DNA from: G025836975 sp040391135
GTDB taxonomy: Bacteria; Pseudomonadota; Gammaproteobacteria; Burkholderiales; Burkholderiaceae_B
Direction of reading: 5' to 3'
DNA length: 64,000 nt
NCBI GenBank assembly: GCA_040391135.1
Contig: JBEBYL010000005.1
Location: forward strand, 121,800-185,799
Both the position numbers and the translations under genes were made by a program. Position 1 is the stretch's first letter. Each line of letters opens with the position of its first letter. Positions 42,119 through 51,766 of the stretch are shown piece after piece. The notes under the pieces were generated by a model that saw nothing but the letters and a program-made list of their open reading frames with translations, made no database searches and was not told where the DNA came from.

Positions 42119-44974
42119 CTAGAACCGCAGCCGCAGATACAGCGTGCCGGCGCTGTCCGTGTTGCCGTTGCCGAACTGACCGCTGTAGCTCAGGCCCACG
42201 GCGGTCTTGCGGGCCACGCGCAACTCGGCGCCCAGTTCCGCCACCGCGGCGTTCTTGGCGATAGGCGCGCCGTTGCTGCGGAACATGGCGCCATCCCCAT
42301 GCACAAACGACAGACTGCGGCTGGGCGACACGTCGCCCATGGCATGGCGCCAGCCCAGGCCGCCGGACAGCGAGAGCTGCGAGCGTCCGGATTCGAACTC
42401 TGTCTTGCCGCGCAGTCCCAGCGTGAAGGTCGTCAGATCGCTGCGGCGGCGCTCGCCGTTCAGCGCGGCCTGGCCGCCTGTTTCAGTGAAAGCGCCGGCC
42501 CTGAAATTCTGCCAGGACAGGCCCGCGTAGGGTTCCAGCATGGCGGACTGGCCCATTGGCAAGCCATAGCCCATTTCCGTGAACAACTGCAGGGCGTCGG
42601 CATGGTAGTCCGCCTTGAGCGTCTGGCTGCCGCCCACCGTAACGTGACGCCGCGTGTCGAGATGGTGACGGGTATAGGCCATGCCGCCCAGGAAATTCAC
42701 CTTGCCCGCGCCCACCGCCCAGCTGTTCGAGCCATATAGCGCGCCGGTATAGCTGTTCGCCCGGGACGAGGAAGACGAACCGTCCAGCTTGATGCGGCCT
42801 TCCGTATAGCCGAAGGCGCCGCCCAGCCGCCAGCCTCCTTCAAGCTTCGTATCCCCGCCCAGGAACAGGCCGGTCGTATCGTTGCGGACTTCGGCCGCGT
42901 TGCCGTCGCCGTCCAGGGTGCTGCGCCCTCCAACGACTTGCGCCCACATGGGCAGGGCCTGCGGATACGGCATGGCGCTTGGCGGCACGGCTCCTGAAGA
43001 TGCCTGGGCCAGTGCCTTGCCCGGCGCCATGCCGGCCCCCATGTTGGCGCGCATGCGATTGGACAAAGTACGCGTCACCAAGCCGCCCGCATTCAATAAA
43101 GCGGACTCCGTGCCGGCATGCACCTGGCCGCTCAATTGCTCCATGATGGCCGGCACCTGGCCCGCTTCGGCGTTGAGCACTTCGTCGTATACATCCATCA
43201 TGCCGGCGGGTGCGCGGCTCGAGGCGCCATCGAGCGCCTGGCCAACCGCCTTCTGATTCAGCGTCGCGGCATAGCGGGCGATGGGAACATCGTTGCGGGC
43301 AATCATCAAAGCGGCGGCGCCGGTGCTTAGATCCAGCGTCGGAGTCAGGAAGGCCATGCCATAAGCCACCACATCGAATCCGCCGCTAATGCCACCTGCC
43401 GCGCTGATGAACTGGTAGGAGGCATTCGGACGAAAGCGGCCGCCGGTCAGCCGCAGCGTACCGTCCAGGTTGGCCAAGCCGCCCACCCTCAGCTTGTCGG
43501 TGGCGCCATCCGGACCGACTTCCAGCTCGTACACCGAACCTGGATAGGCGGTGTAGTTCCCGGCGACAGTCAGCGTGCCCACGGAATTGCCCGGCGCCAG
43601 CACTCCGTAGTTGTCGACCTGGGCCACTGTGCCCGAACCGCCCAAAGTGCCGGCTGCCTGTACGGTCACTTCGGATGTAACGGAGCCGTTGACCACCAGC
43701 TTGCCGCCCGCGACGGTCGTATCTCCCGCGTAGGTGTTGGCGCCGGACAACCGCAACACGCCGGCTCCGCGCTTGGTCAGTCCGCCCACGCCGCCGATGT
43801 CGTTGGAAAAGGTGGATTCATAACCCAGGGTATCCACATCGAACAATCCCGTGAACTGGGCCGGGCCGCGCACCGCCTTGCCCACATTCAGCAAGCCCCA
43901 GCCATAGACATTGTCCACGCCTGAGGCACCGATATCGGTGGCCGTGGTCAGCAGCGTCTGCTGAAGGTGGTAGGCGCCGAAATACGGAAAGGCCTGCTTG
44001 ACCAAGGCTGCCGCGCCGGCCACGTGCGGGGCGGCCATGGACGTGCCCGATTTTCTTGTATAGCCGCCCTCGTCCTCGACTGAATTCACGCCTAGGCCGG
44101 GACTGCCTTCACCGCCGCCTGGCGCGGTCAGGCACCACTCCATGGCCACGCCGCACTTGTTCGCATAATCCACCGCCTCGCCCGTTTCGCTGATCGCTGT
44201 GACCGCCAGCCAGTTGTTCTTGAGTTCTGGAAACCAGTGAGGCGAGCCCGCCATGAAATCCGGATGTAATTGTTTTTCATTGCCGGTGGCGAACACCATC
44301 AAGGTGCCGGCCCCGGCGAGTTCGCGAAAGGCCGACACGCTTAATGGAAACGCGGCTTCGGCGGCAACGGCGGAACCATACTCGGTCACGTTGCAGGGTG
44401 GCGCAACACCGGGGCAATCATTGAATCCCAGACTGTTATTGATAATGGGCAGATTCTGAGTGGCCATATAACGCCATGCCGGCGCCAGCGACTTATCCAG
44501 CCATTCGTCCCGCGGGCTTAGATAAGAGGGATCGGGATGGGTAAAGTAGTTGTATTGCCTGTCATCCTCATGGACGATGAATAACGAGCTTTCGAAGGCC
44601 ACACCATGCATGCCGACCCCGTCGCGCAATGCGCCGATGATCCCCGCCACGTGAGAGCCATGCCCATCGTAGTCCTCCCCAAGGCCTGATTGGTAAGGCA
44701 GATTCGAATAGAAATCGTAGCCGCCGGTAATCTTGCCGCCCCGGAACTCGGGGTGGAAGGCATCAATGCCCGAGTCCAAAACCCCCACCCTGACGCCGGC
44801 ACCGGTATAGCCAAGCGAATAGGCTTCGGCAGCATTGATTAAATTCAATCCTTCCTGATTGAAGTATTCCGCGGTTTGGAAGTCGGATGCGGCGCCATGG
44901 GCCGATACACAGCCCAGCATGCAGAATAGTCCTGCGCCTATCCAGGATTGGCGGATATAAGTTTTACGCGACAT
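42119..44974 (-). CDS. Subtilisin-like autotransporter serine protease
   Basis: A 951-residue outer-membrane autotransporter with a subtilase passenger. Catalytic triad: D67 (VGVLDSGID), H105 (DGHGSHVAG) and S312 (SGTSMAAPHVAG). A passenger-associated repeat follows (LSGANTYAGDTTVAGGKLVV), then a C-terminal beta-barrel (about residues 680-951) ending in LYLRLRF, the usual Phe-terminated barrel signal. The signal peptide contains MLGC (residues 19-22), a borderline lipobox, as in Bordetella SphB1, which is lipidated and matures filamentous haemagglutinin. A role in maturing the neighbouring autotransporters is possible but unproven. Confidence 0.93.
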   Translation of the reverse strand: MSRKTYIRQSWIGAGLFCMLGCVSAHGAASDFQTAEYFNQEGLNLINAAEAYSLGYTGAGVRVGVLDSGIDAFHPEFRGGKITGGYDFYSNLPYQSGLGEDYDGHGSHVAGIIGALRDGVGMHGVAFESSLFIVHEDDRQYNYFTHPDPSYLSPRDEWLDKSLAPAWRYMATQNLPIINNSLGFNDCPGVAPPCNVTEYGSAVAAEAAFPLSVSAFRELAGAGTLMVFATGNEKQLHPDFMAGSPHWFPELKNNWLAVTAISETGEAVDYANKCGVAMEWCLTAPGGGEGSPGLGVNSVEDEGGYTRKSGTSMAAPHVAGAAALVKQAFPYFGAYHLQQTLLTTATDIGASGVDNVYGWGLLNVGKAVRGPAQFTGLFDVDTLGYESTFSNDIGGVGGLTKRGAGVLRLSGANTYAGDTTVAGGKLVVNGSVTSEVTVQAAGTLGGSGTVAQVDNYGVLAPGNSVGTLTVAGNYTAYPGSVYELEVGPDGATDKLRVGGLANLDGTLRLTGGRFRPNASYQFISAAGGISGGFDVVAYGMAFLTPTLDLSTGAAALMIARNDVPIARYAATLNQKAVGQALDGASSRAPAGMMDVYDEVLNAEAGQVPAIMEQLSGQVHAGTESALLNAGGLVTRTLSNRMRANMGAGMAPGKALAQASSGAVPPSAMPYPQALPMWAQVVGGRSTLDGDGNAAEVRNDTTGLFLGGDTKLEGGWRLGGAFGYTEGRIKLDGSSSSSRANSYTGALYGSNSWAVGAGKVNFLGGMAYTRHHLDTRRHVTVGGSQTLKADYHADALQLFTEMGYGLPMGQSAMLEPYAGLSWQNFRAGAFTETGGQAALNGERRRSDLTTFTLGLRGKTEFESGRSQLSLSGGLGWRHAMGDVSPSRSLSFVHGDGAMFRSNGAPIAKNAAVAELGAELRVARKTAVGLSYSGQFGNGNTDSAGTLYLRLRF

Positions 44975-45119
44975 TGCACTCTGGTATTGCCCTACGGTAC
45001 GAAGTAGGTAAATTTAAAGAAATGCAACTTTATCGTAAGCAAATGGTTTAGTTATATCTTTTCTCGTCGATCGTAGCGTAAATACATCAACAAAAAGCTT
45101 CGCTAACTGACTATGGCGG

Positions 45120-45998
45120 CTAGCGCTCACTGACGGCCGCGGCCCATTTATAAGCCACCGCCGGCGAGGCAATGCAGGCTGCTTTATCCGTCACCACCCG
45201 GACCGCCCGCTCCAGAAGTTGTATGTCGGCCTCGTGCTGGCGCGCCACATGCGGGTCTTCGAAAAAGATCACACGCTGGCATCGTTGTTCTAGCACCAGT
45301 TCGGCAATTTGCGCGTCGCCTCCCAAAGGGCCGCTAAGGTAGGGTTGAACCCATGGCTTGTCTTTAGGCCAGCCGCGCGACCAGGCCAACTGATTCAGCC
45401 GCCCGCTGGTCGTGCCGGTGCCGACGCGTCCCGCGAAGCGCGACAGCAAATCAAAATGACTGGCGGCGAAATCGACCATCTGGTCTTTCAAGGCATCATG
45501 GGCAATCAGCGCCAGGGTCTGTCCGGAAAAATCGAACATCGGATCCAGGGCTGGATCGGGCGCCAGGCCCATGCCAAGGCGCTCGACCTCGACCCATTCG
45601 ATCGCTCCCATCAGCGTGGATACAAAAGGGCGGCCGTGCGTAATGCACTGCCGCTTCAGGGCCAGCGCTTCGGGGAAGATCGATGATGGATCCACCGGAT
45701 CGATAAGATAGATGGCGCCGTCGAACGGTGCCGCCCCGTCGCGGCCTTCGGTCACGCGCGCCACCAACTTCATCAAGCCGCCTTCGCGGCCGTAGGGATA
45801 GCGGATCAAGCCGGGATAGCCGGCCAGCAGGCCCGAACGCTCGATCGCATCGCAGGTGCGGCCTACTGTATATAACTCCATGCCCAGCTCACGAATGGCG
45901 GCGGAGGAATGCTCCAGCCAGGTAAAAAGTGCGGCCCCATAGGACTCATGGTGCAAGTGGTTGGCGGCCAGGCCAAAGCGTAAGATGGGATTGGTCAT
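45120..45998 (-). CDS. Tandem methylglyoxal-synthase-like protein
   Basis: A 292-residue cytoplasmic protein. The C-terminal half (about residues 155-275) matches MgsA: IALIAHD-like LIAHDALKDQMVDF, GTGTTSGRLN, LSGPLGGDAQIAELV, FFEDP and QHEADIQLL. The residues known to be catalytic in E. coli MgsA (His and Asp of AHD, Asp of GGD, Asp of DP, and the HxxD pair) are all kept. The N-terminal half (about 5-150) shows the same order in degraded form (LAANHLHHES, CDAIERSGLL, GREGGLMKL, IDPVDP), with the GGD aspartate replaced by Glu/Leu. So it looks like a fused pair with one active and one worn-down copy. MgsA makes methylglyoxal from dihydroxyacetone phosphate. Confidence 0.75.
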   Translation of the reverse strand: MTNPILRFGLAANHLHHESYGAALFTWLEHSSAAIRELGMELYTVGRTCDAIERSGLLAGYPGLIRYPYGREGGLMKLVARVTEGRDGAAPFDGAIYLIDPVDPSSIFPEALALKRQCITHGRPFVSTLMGAIEWVEVERLGMGLAPDPALDPMFDFSGQTLALIAHDALKDQMVDFAASHFDLLSRFAGRVGTGTTSGRLNQLAWSRGWPKDKPWVQPYLSGPLGGDAQIAELVLEQRCQRVIFFEDPHVARQHEADIQLLERAVRVVTDKAACIASPAVAYKWAAAVSER

Positions 45999-46173
45999 GA
46001 ATCTTTAAAAACAATCAGGCGAATTGATCAAGCAGCGCGAACGCCGGCATAAGCAGGATCGATAAGACCACGCTATTACTGCGTCATTATGTCATGGGTA
46101 GATTTGTTTGAATAAGCGGTCTTGAACACAGGCTTTCGACTGATCTGGTCGCCGATTCATGCCGCGAAAACAA

Positions 46174-47964
46174 GAAGGCCGGCGCCAGAGCCAGCCTTCC
46201 TGTCCCACACCAACCGCCTTCAACCACTTCTTCTTCAAGCGCCCGGGCCTAGAAACGGACCTTCACGTACAGCGAACCGGTGCTGTCGGTGCTGCCCTGG
46301 CCGAACTGGCCGCTGTAGCCCAGGCCCATGGCCGCGTTCTTGCCCACGTTCATCTCGGCCCCCAGGTCCACCACCGCCGCATTCTTGGCGATCGGCGCAC
46401 CGGCCACCGTGAACGCCGCGCCATTGCCCTGGATGAAGGACATGGTGCGCGTGGAGGCCACATCGCCCGCCGCATGGCGCCAGCCCAGCCCGGCGCTTAG
46501 GCGCGCCTCGTGGCGGCCCAGCTCCACCGCCGTCTTGCCGCGCAGGCCCAGCGTCACCGTGGTCACGTTATCCGTCTGGCTTTGGCCGCGCAAGGCCGCC
46601 GAGCCGCCGCTTTCACTGAAGCCCGGGCTGCGCTGGCTGTACCAGGCCAGCCCCGCATACGGCTCGATCGTGCTGGCCTGGCCCACCGGCAGCGCATAGC
46701 CCAGCTCGGTGAACAACTGCGTGGTATTGGCGTGGTAGTCGGCCTTGAGCGTCTGGCTGCCGCCCACGTTGATCGAGCGCCGGCTCTCGATGTCGTGCCG
46801 CGTATAGCCCGCCCCGGCCAGGAAGTTGACCTGCCCGCTGCCCGCCGCCCAGTTGTTGCCGCCGTAGACCGTGGCCGTGTAGCTGCGCACATCCGAACGC
46901 GAACCGACATCGTCGGCGTTGATGCGCCCATCGGTAAAGCCCAGGGCCCCACCCACGCGCCAGCCCGCGCCCACCGGCACGTCCCCGCCCACGTAAAGGC
47001 CCGCGGTGTGGCTGCGAGTCTTGGACGCGTTGCCGTCGCCGTCCAGCGTGTTCCAGTTGCCCACGACCTGCGCCCACAGCGGATACGCCGCCGACTTGGG
47101 CATGGCGCCGGCCGGCACCGAGCCGGAGGCATCGGCCATGGGTGCGCCGGCCAGCAGGCCCGCGCCCATGTTGCCGCGCATACGGTTGCCCACCGTGCTG
47201 ACCAGCAAGCCGCCCGCGCTATACAGCGCCGACTGCGTGCTGCCGTGCACTTCGCCCGAAAGCTGGTTCAGCGCATCCTTCGGATCGCTCGATTGCAGCG
47301 CCGCGTCAGCCGCCGAATTGCGCCCCATCACCGACAGCACCCCGCCATAGACCGCGCGCTGATTGCCCGACAGCGTGGGCACGAAGGCATCGGCCTTGGA
47401 CTGGTCCAGCGACAGGCTGACCCGAACGTTATTGTCTCCGTACTTGACCGGATCGAGCTTGACCAGCGAGCCGGCAAAGCTGCCGTCCAGCGCTTCACTG
47501 GAGAACTTGTTGCTCGGGACGATGCTGATGCCCGTGGCGTCGCCCGTTTCCACGATCGTGTAATCGTGGTTCAACACATAGCCGCCGTTGCCGTTCTCCT
47601 GGCCCACCTTCAAGGCGATGCCACGCAAGTCGGCCGGACCGCTGGTGATGCGGATCAGGTCGGACTGCCCCGCCGCGTTCACCTCGGCCAGATAAGTGCC
47701 ATCGGTAAATGCGCCCATCGTGGCGTAGGTCTGGGTGCCCACCGAGTTGCCCGGCCCCAGTATGCCGCCGCTGCCCGACAAGGCGCCTTGCACGTTCAGG
47801 TTCCCGCCCAGCACCGCGCCCGAGGACACCACCGCGTCGCCGGTGATCGTCACCGGCGTGCCGATCGTGCCCCCGTGCGTGCTCGAGCCTCCGCTCAGGT
47901 CCACCGAACCGTTGATCGTCGTGGGCGCCGTGCGGCTAAAACTGAAACTGCTGTTCGAGGCGCC
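46174..47964. repeat. 1.79-kb direct repeat, copy 1 (autotransporter 3' block)
   Basis: Matches 51692-53482 at a constant offset of 5518 bp. The coding part appears identical; I see two base differences, both beyond the stop codon (46193 and 46200). It covers the last 571 codons of the upstream-lying autotransporter gene and about 75 bp of 3' sequence, starting at a stem-loop (GAAGGCCGGC...) at 46174. Confidence 0.9.
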
Positions 47965-50900
47965 GGTCAGCGTCGCCGGCGTACCTGCCTGTCCTATCGT
48001 GGTGGCGCCATCGAAAGAAAACGTGCTTCCAACACCTGTTACGTTCTGGGCGATGGTCGCACCGCCCGAGAAGGAATAGTTGGCTCCTGTGCCTGCCACG
48101 CCTTGGTTTATTGTCGCCGGCCCGGTGAACGACATGCTTCCCCCATTGCTCACGACATTCTGCTGGATGACGGTTGGGCCATTGAAGCTGGCGCGCGACC
48201 CGGCGCCCACTTCCACTCCTCCGCCGATATCAGCACCGTTGTTGAAAGTAATGACACTATTGCTGCCGCCGCCAACATTACCCGCAATCGGCGCGCCGCC
48301 ATTGTTCACGAATGTACCGCCATCGCCAGTACTGGCATCATTGATGCCCTTGATGATGCCCGTCCAGGCGGCATGAGCCTCGACAACAAAGTTTGTCTTT
48401 CCGCCCGCGGTACGCAACCCGCTTCCGCCCGGGCTAAGGCCGTCAAGATCGACAATATTGCCCACCGATGTCGAACCCGCCTTCAGGGTCAGGTTGACGA
48501 TGCCATCCATCCCGGCCGTTGTGCGATTCACTTGCAGCAAATTGCCATTATTGACCTTCAACGCGGAACCGGAGCCGATGGCGATATTTTGGGTCTGGCC
48601 CGATTGCGTCAATTGAGACGTGATGGAAGCCGCCTTTGACTCCACTCTGACGCCACTCAGCGTGACGCTGCCGCTGTCCTCCAGATAAACGCCCGATGAA
48701 CCCGCACCCGTCGCAACGACGCTGCCGCCCGTCATGGCAATGCTGCTGGCCACAGTGGGAATACGCCCGTCCGAGCCAGGGCGCATTGTGGTGCTCATGC
48801 CGCCCATCACCAGGCCATGCGCGTTGGCTCCGGAAGTTTTGACGGTTACGCCGCTCAGAACCAGTGCGCCGCCGTTGTACGCATTCGCGCCGTAGGAGTC
48901 GCTGCCAGAAGTCGCGACCGCCGTATTCGTGGCGGTAATGGTGCTTCCGGCATTCTGCGCCAGCAGGCCGTAAGATTCATTACCTAACGTGGTCACGCTG
49001 CCGCCGGTCAGCGTCGTCGTGGCCGTGATGTCTGGATAGCCGGACACCTCGCGCCATGATTTGACCCCAGTCGAGGCCAGGCCGTTGGTCTGGATGGCTG
49101 TCCCGTTCGCAACGATGCTTCCCCGATAGGCAAGCAAGCCATCATTCCAGTCGTGCAAGGTCGTGACCGACCCGCGCGTCAGTTCGACAAGGCCGTCGCG
49201 TACCGCTTGCACGCCCACACCCAAGGGCTTGTTCGCGCTGCCGACGCGCTGGCGCTGCGCCACCACCGCGACATCGGTAGCGGTGATCTTGCTGCCCGTG
49301 CCGGTGGAGTACAAACCAACGCCGAAATCATTGCCTATGGACGAGACCGATCCGCCTGTGAGGCTGGCGGTGGAGCCCGTTTCAACACGCACGCCGGAGG
49401 CGTTCACGCCTGTCACCGCTATGATGGATTGATTCAATGTAGCCGTGGATCCGGCCATAACGGCCACGCCATGAGCGTCCTCCCCGCTAGTCGTCACTCC
49501 GCCGCCGGTCATGGCCAGCGTGCTTGCAACATTAGGCGTGGGGACGCTGCCCGGCACCTGTGCCGCGCTCATTTTATTGATGGAGACGCCCAGCGCGCCC
49601 AAGCCGGAGGTCGAAATCTGGGTGTTCTTCAGGTTTAGCGCCGCGCCGTTATAAGCGACTGCGCCATAGGCGTTGATACCCGTCGTCGTGATAGTCGTGC
49701 TGGCGGAGCCCGTAGCGTTCGTGGCAATGACACCATTGATATTCTGTGCCGACAGGCCATAGGCGTCTTGGCCGCTCGTTGCAATCGAGCCTCCATTAAG
49801 CTGTATGGACGCGGAATCGGAAGTGGCGGCTGTAGTCTTCTGGTTGCTGTAGGCATGCACCGCATTCGATGAATTTCCAACTGTGGAGATCGCCACCCCC
49901 GTTGCCGTAGCCGTGCCAGCCGTACTGGCCAAGATGCCCCGACCGAATTGGCTGCTCAGCGAAGAAATCGACCCGCCTGTCAAACTAATGGTTGCGCCAT
50001 TGCTGACTGAAACCACGTTCGACAACTCGCCTGGGCTGGTGTATTCGCCCTTGGCGCTTAATGCAACATTGGTGCCTGTAATCGCCGACCCGGCGCCCAC
50101 AGCGGCGATCCCCATAGCCCCAGCTGCGGTGCTGGCATTCGTTACAGAACCGCTGGCCAAGGTAATCGATCCACCATTCTTTGCGTAAGCCCCATATGTA
50201 CCGCCATTGGTCAGAATCGTCGTGCCGTTGGTGGTAATGCTCGAACCCGCGCCATCCGCACTGACGCCGTTGCCCAATTCGGCGGTCACCGTATCGCTGC
50301 CAAGACTGACGCTACCGCCAGTTGTCGCCGCCACACCCGTGCTGCCGGCGCCATACGTATGCAAAGTATTGCCGCCTCCGCTGGTGATCTGGCTGCCGTA
50401 AGACGCCTGCACCGCGGCGGCGTTGGCGCCATGCGTCTCGATGTTGGCGTTGGTCAGACTGACCGTGCCCGGTGTTTGTTCGGCTGTGTCAGCCGCCACA
50501 ACGCCGACGGCGCCAGCCCCGCCGGTATTGATGTGCGTACCGGCTATCGTGGCAGAGCTGCTTCCAAGAGTCCCGCCATACACCCGTACACCGGCCGCCG
50601 TCGCACCCGATGTCGTGATGCTGCCGCCCGTAAACGATGCCGTCGCCCCGTTGAAGACCTCGGCGCCAAAACTGTTCGTGCCAATAGTGGTGATATTCGT
50701 ATCGATCGCTTCGACTCTGGCGCCTTTATTTGCCGATTGGATGCCGTCGGCGTAGTTCAGGTCGTAGGTATTGATCGTGACGTTATTAAGCTTGACCAGC
50801 GTTGCAGTCTCGGGCGATGCGACAGTCCGGTAGGCGTTGACGGCATGGCCAAAGGTGCTGCGAGTCTCGATCGTTACATTGCTGGCATCGATGGACCCTC

Positions 50901-51402
50901 CGTCATTGGCTTGTATGCCGACGGTGCGCTTGCTGCCCGCAGCCGAAATCGTGCCGCCATCGATGATGGCATGTCCGCCATCCGCGGTACCCACGCCAGC
51001 TGTGAATGCATGGCCACCGGAGTGTCCATTGAAAGCATTCAAGACAATCGTGGCATTGTTGAGCGTCGCATTGGCGTTCGCTCCGGTGACCGTCACCGCG
51101 CGTCCATTTTGATTGGCCGCAACCGTATTCGTTATGATGGCGTCCGTCAGATTCAGGCTGCCGCCCGCTTGGACCAGGTTCAAGTCGTATAAACCACCCG
51201 TAACCGTAGTTCCGGTACCTGTGGCGACACCGCCGCTGTTGACGGTTACGCCGGAATAAGGACCCGAGCCTATATCCTGCGTACTTGTAACGATGATTGT
51301 CGGGTCAGCGGAGTACGCTGTCCCATACACACCAAGCAATGCGGCGCTAAGCGTCGCAATCCTGAACATTCTGCGATTCGATCGAGCATGCTGCATGTCC
51401 AT
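46249..51402 (-). CDS. Giant adhesin-like autotransporter 1
   Basis: A 1717-residue autotransporter. Signal peptide MDMQHARSNRRMFRIATLSA..., cut after AYSA. The passenger (about residues 35-1150) is rich in Gly, Ser, Thr and Asn with many copies of a motif like GGSVTT.G..A.G....N...I.AT.TAI.T.G, expected to fold as a pertactin-like beta-helix. The C-terminal part from residue 1147, including linker and barrel (last ~280 residues, ending LYVKVRF), is identical in amino acids to autotransporter 2. The ATG at 51402 has GGAAAG upstream. No protease or known toxin domain is seen; adhesion or biofilm formation is the likely role. It probably has its own promoter in the 364-bp gap upstream. Confidence 0.92.
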   Translation of the reverse strand: MDMQHARSNRRMFRIATLSAALLGVYGTAYSADPTIIVTSTQDIGSGPYSGVTVNSGGVATGTGTTVTGGLYDLNLVQAGGSLNLTDAIITNTVAANQNGRAVTVTGANANATLNNATIVLNAFNGHSGGHAFTAGVGTADGGHAIIDGGTISAAGSKRTVGIQANDGGSIDASNVTIETRSTFGHAVNAYRTVASPETATLVKLNNVTINTYDLNYADGIQSANKGARVEAIDTNITTIGTNSFGAEVFNGATASFTGGSITTSGATAAGVRVYGGTLGSSSATIAGTHINTGGAGAVGVVAADTAEQTPGTVSLTNANIETHGANAAAVQASYGSQITSGGGNTLHTYGAGSTGVAATTGGSVSLGSDTVTAELGNGVSADGAGSSITTNGTTILTNGGTYGAYAKNGGSITLASGSVTNASTAAGAMGIAAVGAGSAITGTNVALSAKGEYTSPGELSNVVSVSNGATISLTGGSISSLSSQFGRGILASTAGTATATGVAISTVGNSSNAVHAYSNQKTTAATSDSASIQLNGGSIATSGQDAYGLSAQNINGVIATNATGSASTTITTTGINAYGAVAYNGAALNLKNTQISTSGLGALGVSINKMSAAQVPGSVPTPNVASTLAMTGGGVTTSGEDAHGVAVMAGSTATLNQSIIAVTGVNASGVRVETGSTASLTGGSVSSIGNDFGVGLYSTGTGSKITATDVAVVAQRQRVGSANKPLGVGVQAVRDGLVELTRGSVTTLHDWNDGLLAYRGSIVANGTAIQTNGLASTGVKSWREVSGYPDITATTTLTGGSVTTLGNESYGLLAQNAGSTITATNTAVATSGSDSYGANAYNGGALVLSGVTVKTSGANAHGLVMGGMSTTMRPGSDGRIPTVASSIAMTGGSVVATGAGSSGVYLEDSGSVTLSGVRVESKAASITSQLTQSGQTQNIAIGSGSALKVNNGNLLQVNRTTAGMDGIVNLTLKAGSTSVGNIVDLDGLSPGGSGLRTAGGKTNFVVEAHAAWTGIIKGINDASTGDGGTFVNNGGAPIAGNVGGGSNSVITFNNGADIGGGVEVGAGSRASFNGPTVIQQNVVSNGGSMSFTGPATINQGVAGTGANYSFSGGATIAQNVTGVGSTFSFDGATTIGQAGTPATLTGASNSSFSFSRTAPTTINGSVDLSGGSSTHGGTIGTPVTITGDAVVSSGAVLGGNLNVQGALSGSGGILGPGNSVGTQTYATMGAFTDGTYLAEVNAAGQSDLIRITSGPADLRGIALKVGQENGNGGYVLNHDYTIVETGDATGISIVPSNKFSSEALDGSFAGSLVKLDPVKYGDNNVRVSLSLDQSKADAFVPTLSGNQRAVYGGVLSVMGRNSAADAALQSSDPKDALNQLSGEVHGSTQSALYSAGGLLVSTVGNRMRGNMGAGLLAGAPMADASGSVPAGAMPKSAAYPLWAQVVGNWNTLDGDGNASKTRSHTAGLYVGGDVPVGAGWRVGGALGFTDGRINADDVGSRSDVRSYTATVYGGNNWAAGSGQVNFLAGAGYTRHDIESRRSINVGGSQTLKADYHANTTQLFTELGYALPVGQASTIEPYAGLAWYSQRSPGFSESGGSAALRGQSQTDNVTTVTLGLRGKTAVELGRHEARLSAGLGWRHAAGDVASTRTMSFIQGNGAAFTVAGAPIAKNAAVVDLGAEMNVGKNAAMGLGYSGQFGQGSTDSTGSLYVKVRF

Positions 51403-51766
51403 TATTCTTTCCTTGCCGTCTCTGACGGCCTGAATCAACTGATTGCTTTAAGTGTTTGTCAAGGAAGACTGCTCCAACTCTTAGCAAACCCATCAAAGAG
51501 CTTTACTGAGGATTTGAATCAACATGCCAAGCATTCATCGATCAATACATATTGATACATATATGTAACTAGCACGTTCAGATTAAATCATTTGGCTAAT
51601 GGAATGTAAAACAATATTTTTGCAGGTAATAAAAAAATGCCGCCATCAGGGCGACATTTTCAAGCACCAAGCTGCTCCTGTTGGCCGACAGGAAGGCCGG
51701 CGCCAGAGCCGGCCTTCTTGTCCCACACCAACCGCCTTCAACCACTTCTTCTTCAAGCGCCCGGGC
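51403..51766. other. Intergenic gap between the two autotransporters
   Basis: 364 bp. It holds the palindromes described at 51541-51567, the stem-loop GAAGGCCGGC-gccaga-GCCGGCCTTC (51692-51717) at the 3' end of autotransporter 2, a TTGACA on the minus strand (51457-51462) that may be the -35 of autotransporter 1, and an AT-rich stretch. No gene is seen. Confidence 0.55.
51541..51567. promoter_or_regulatory. Double palindrome upstream of autotransporter 1
   Basis: ATCAATA-CA-TATTGAT (51541-51556) directly followed by, and sharing one base with, TACATATATGTA (51556-51567). The second palindrome, with its GA prefix (GATACATATATGTA), recurs upstream of autotransporter 2 at 57207-57220. Likely a regulator-binding site; the protein is unknown. 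Confidence 0.5.

Noticed and set aside
46510..48639. Long open frame (709 codons) on the + strand across the autotransporter 1 gene, with a 559-codon twin at 52028-53707
   Set aside because: Antisense shadow of the GC-rich, repetitive autotransporter genes: composition is Arg/His/Ala/Gln-rich, there is no family resemblance, and the twin merely mirrors the duplicated block.
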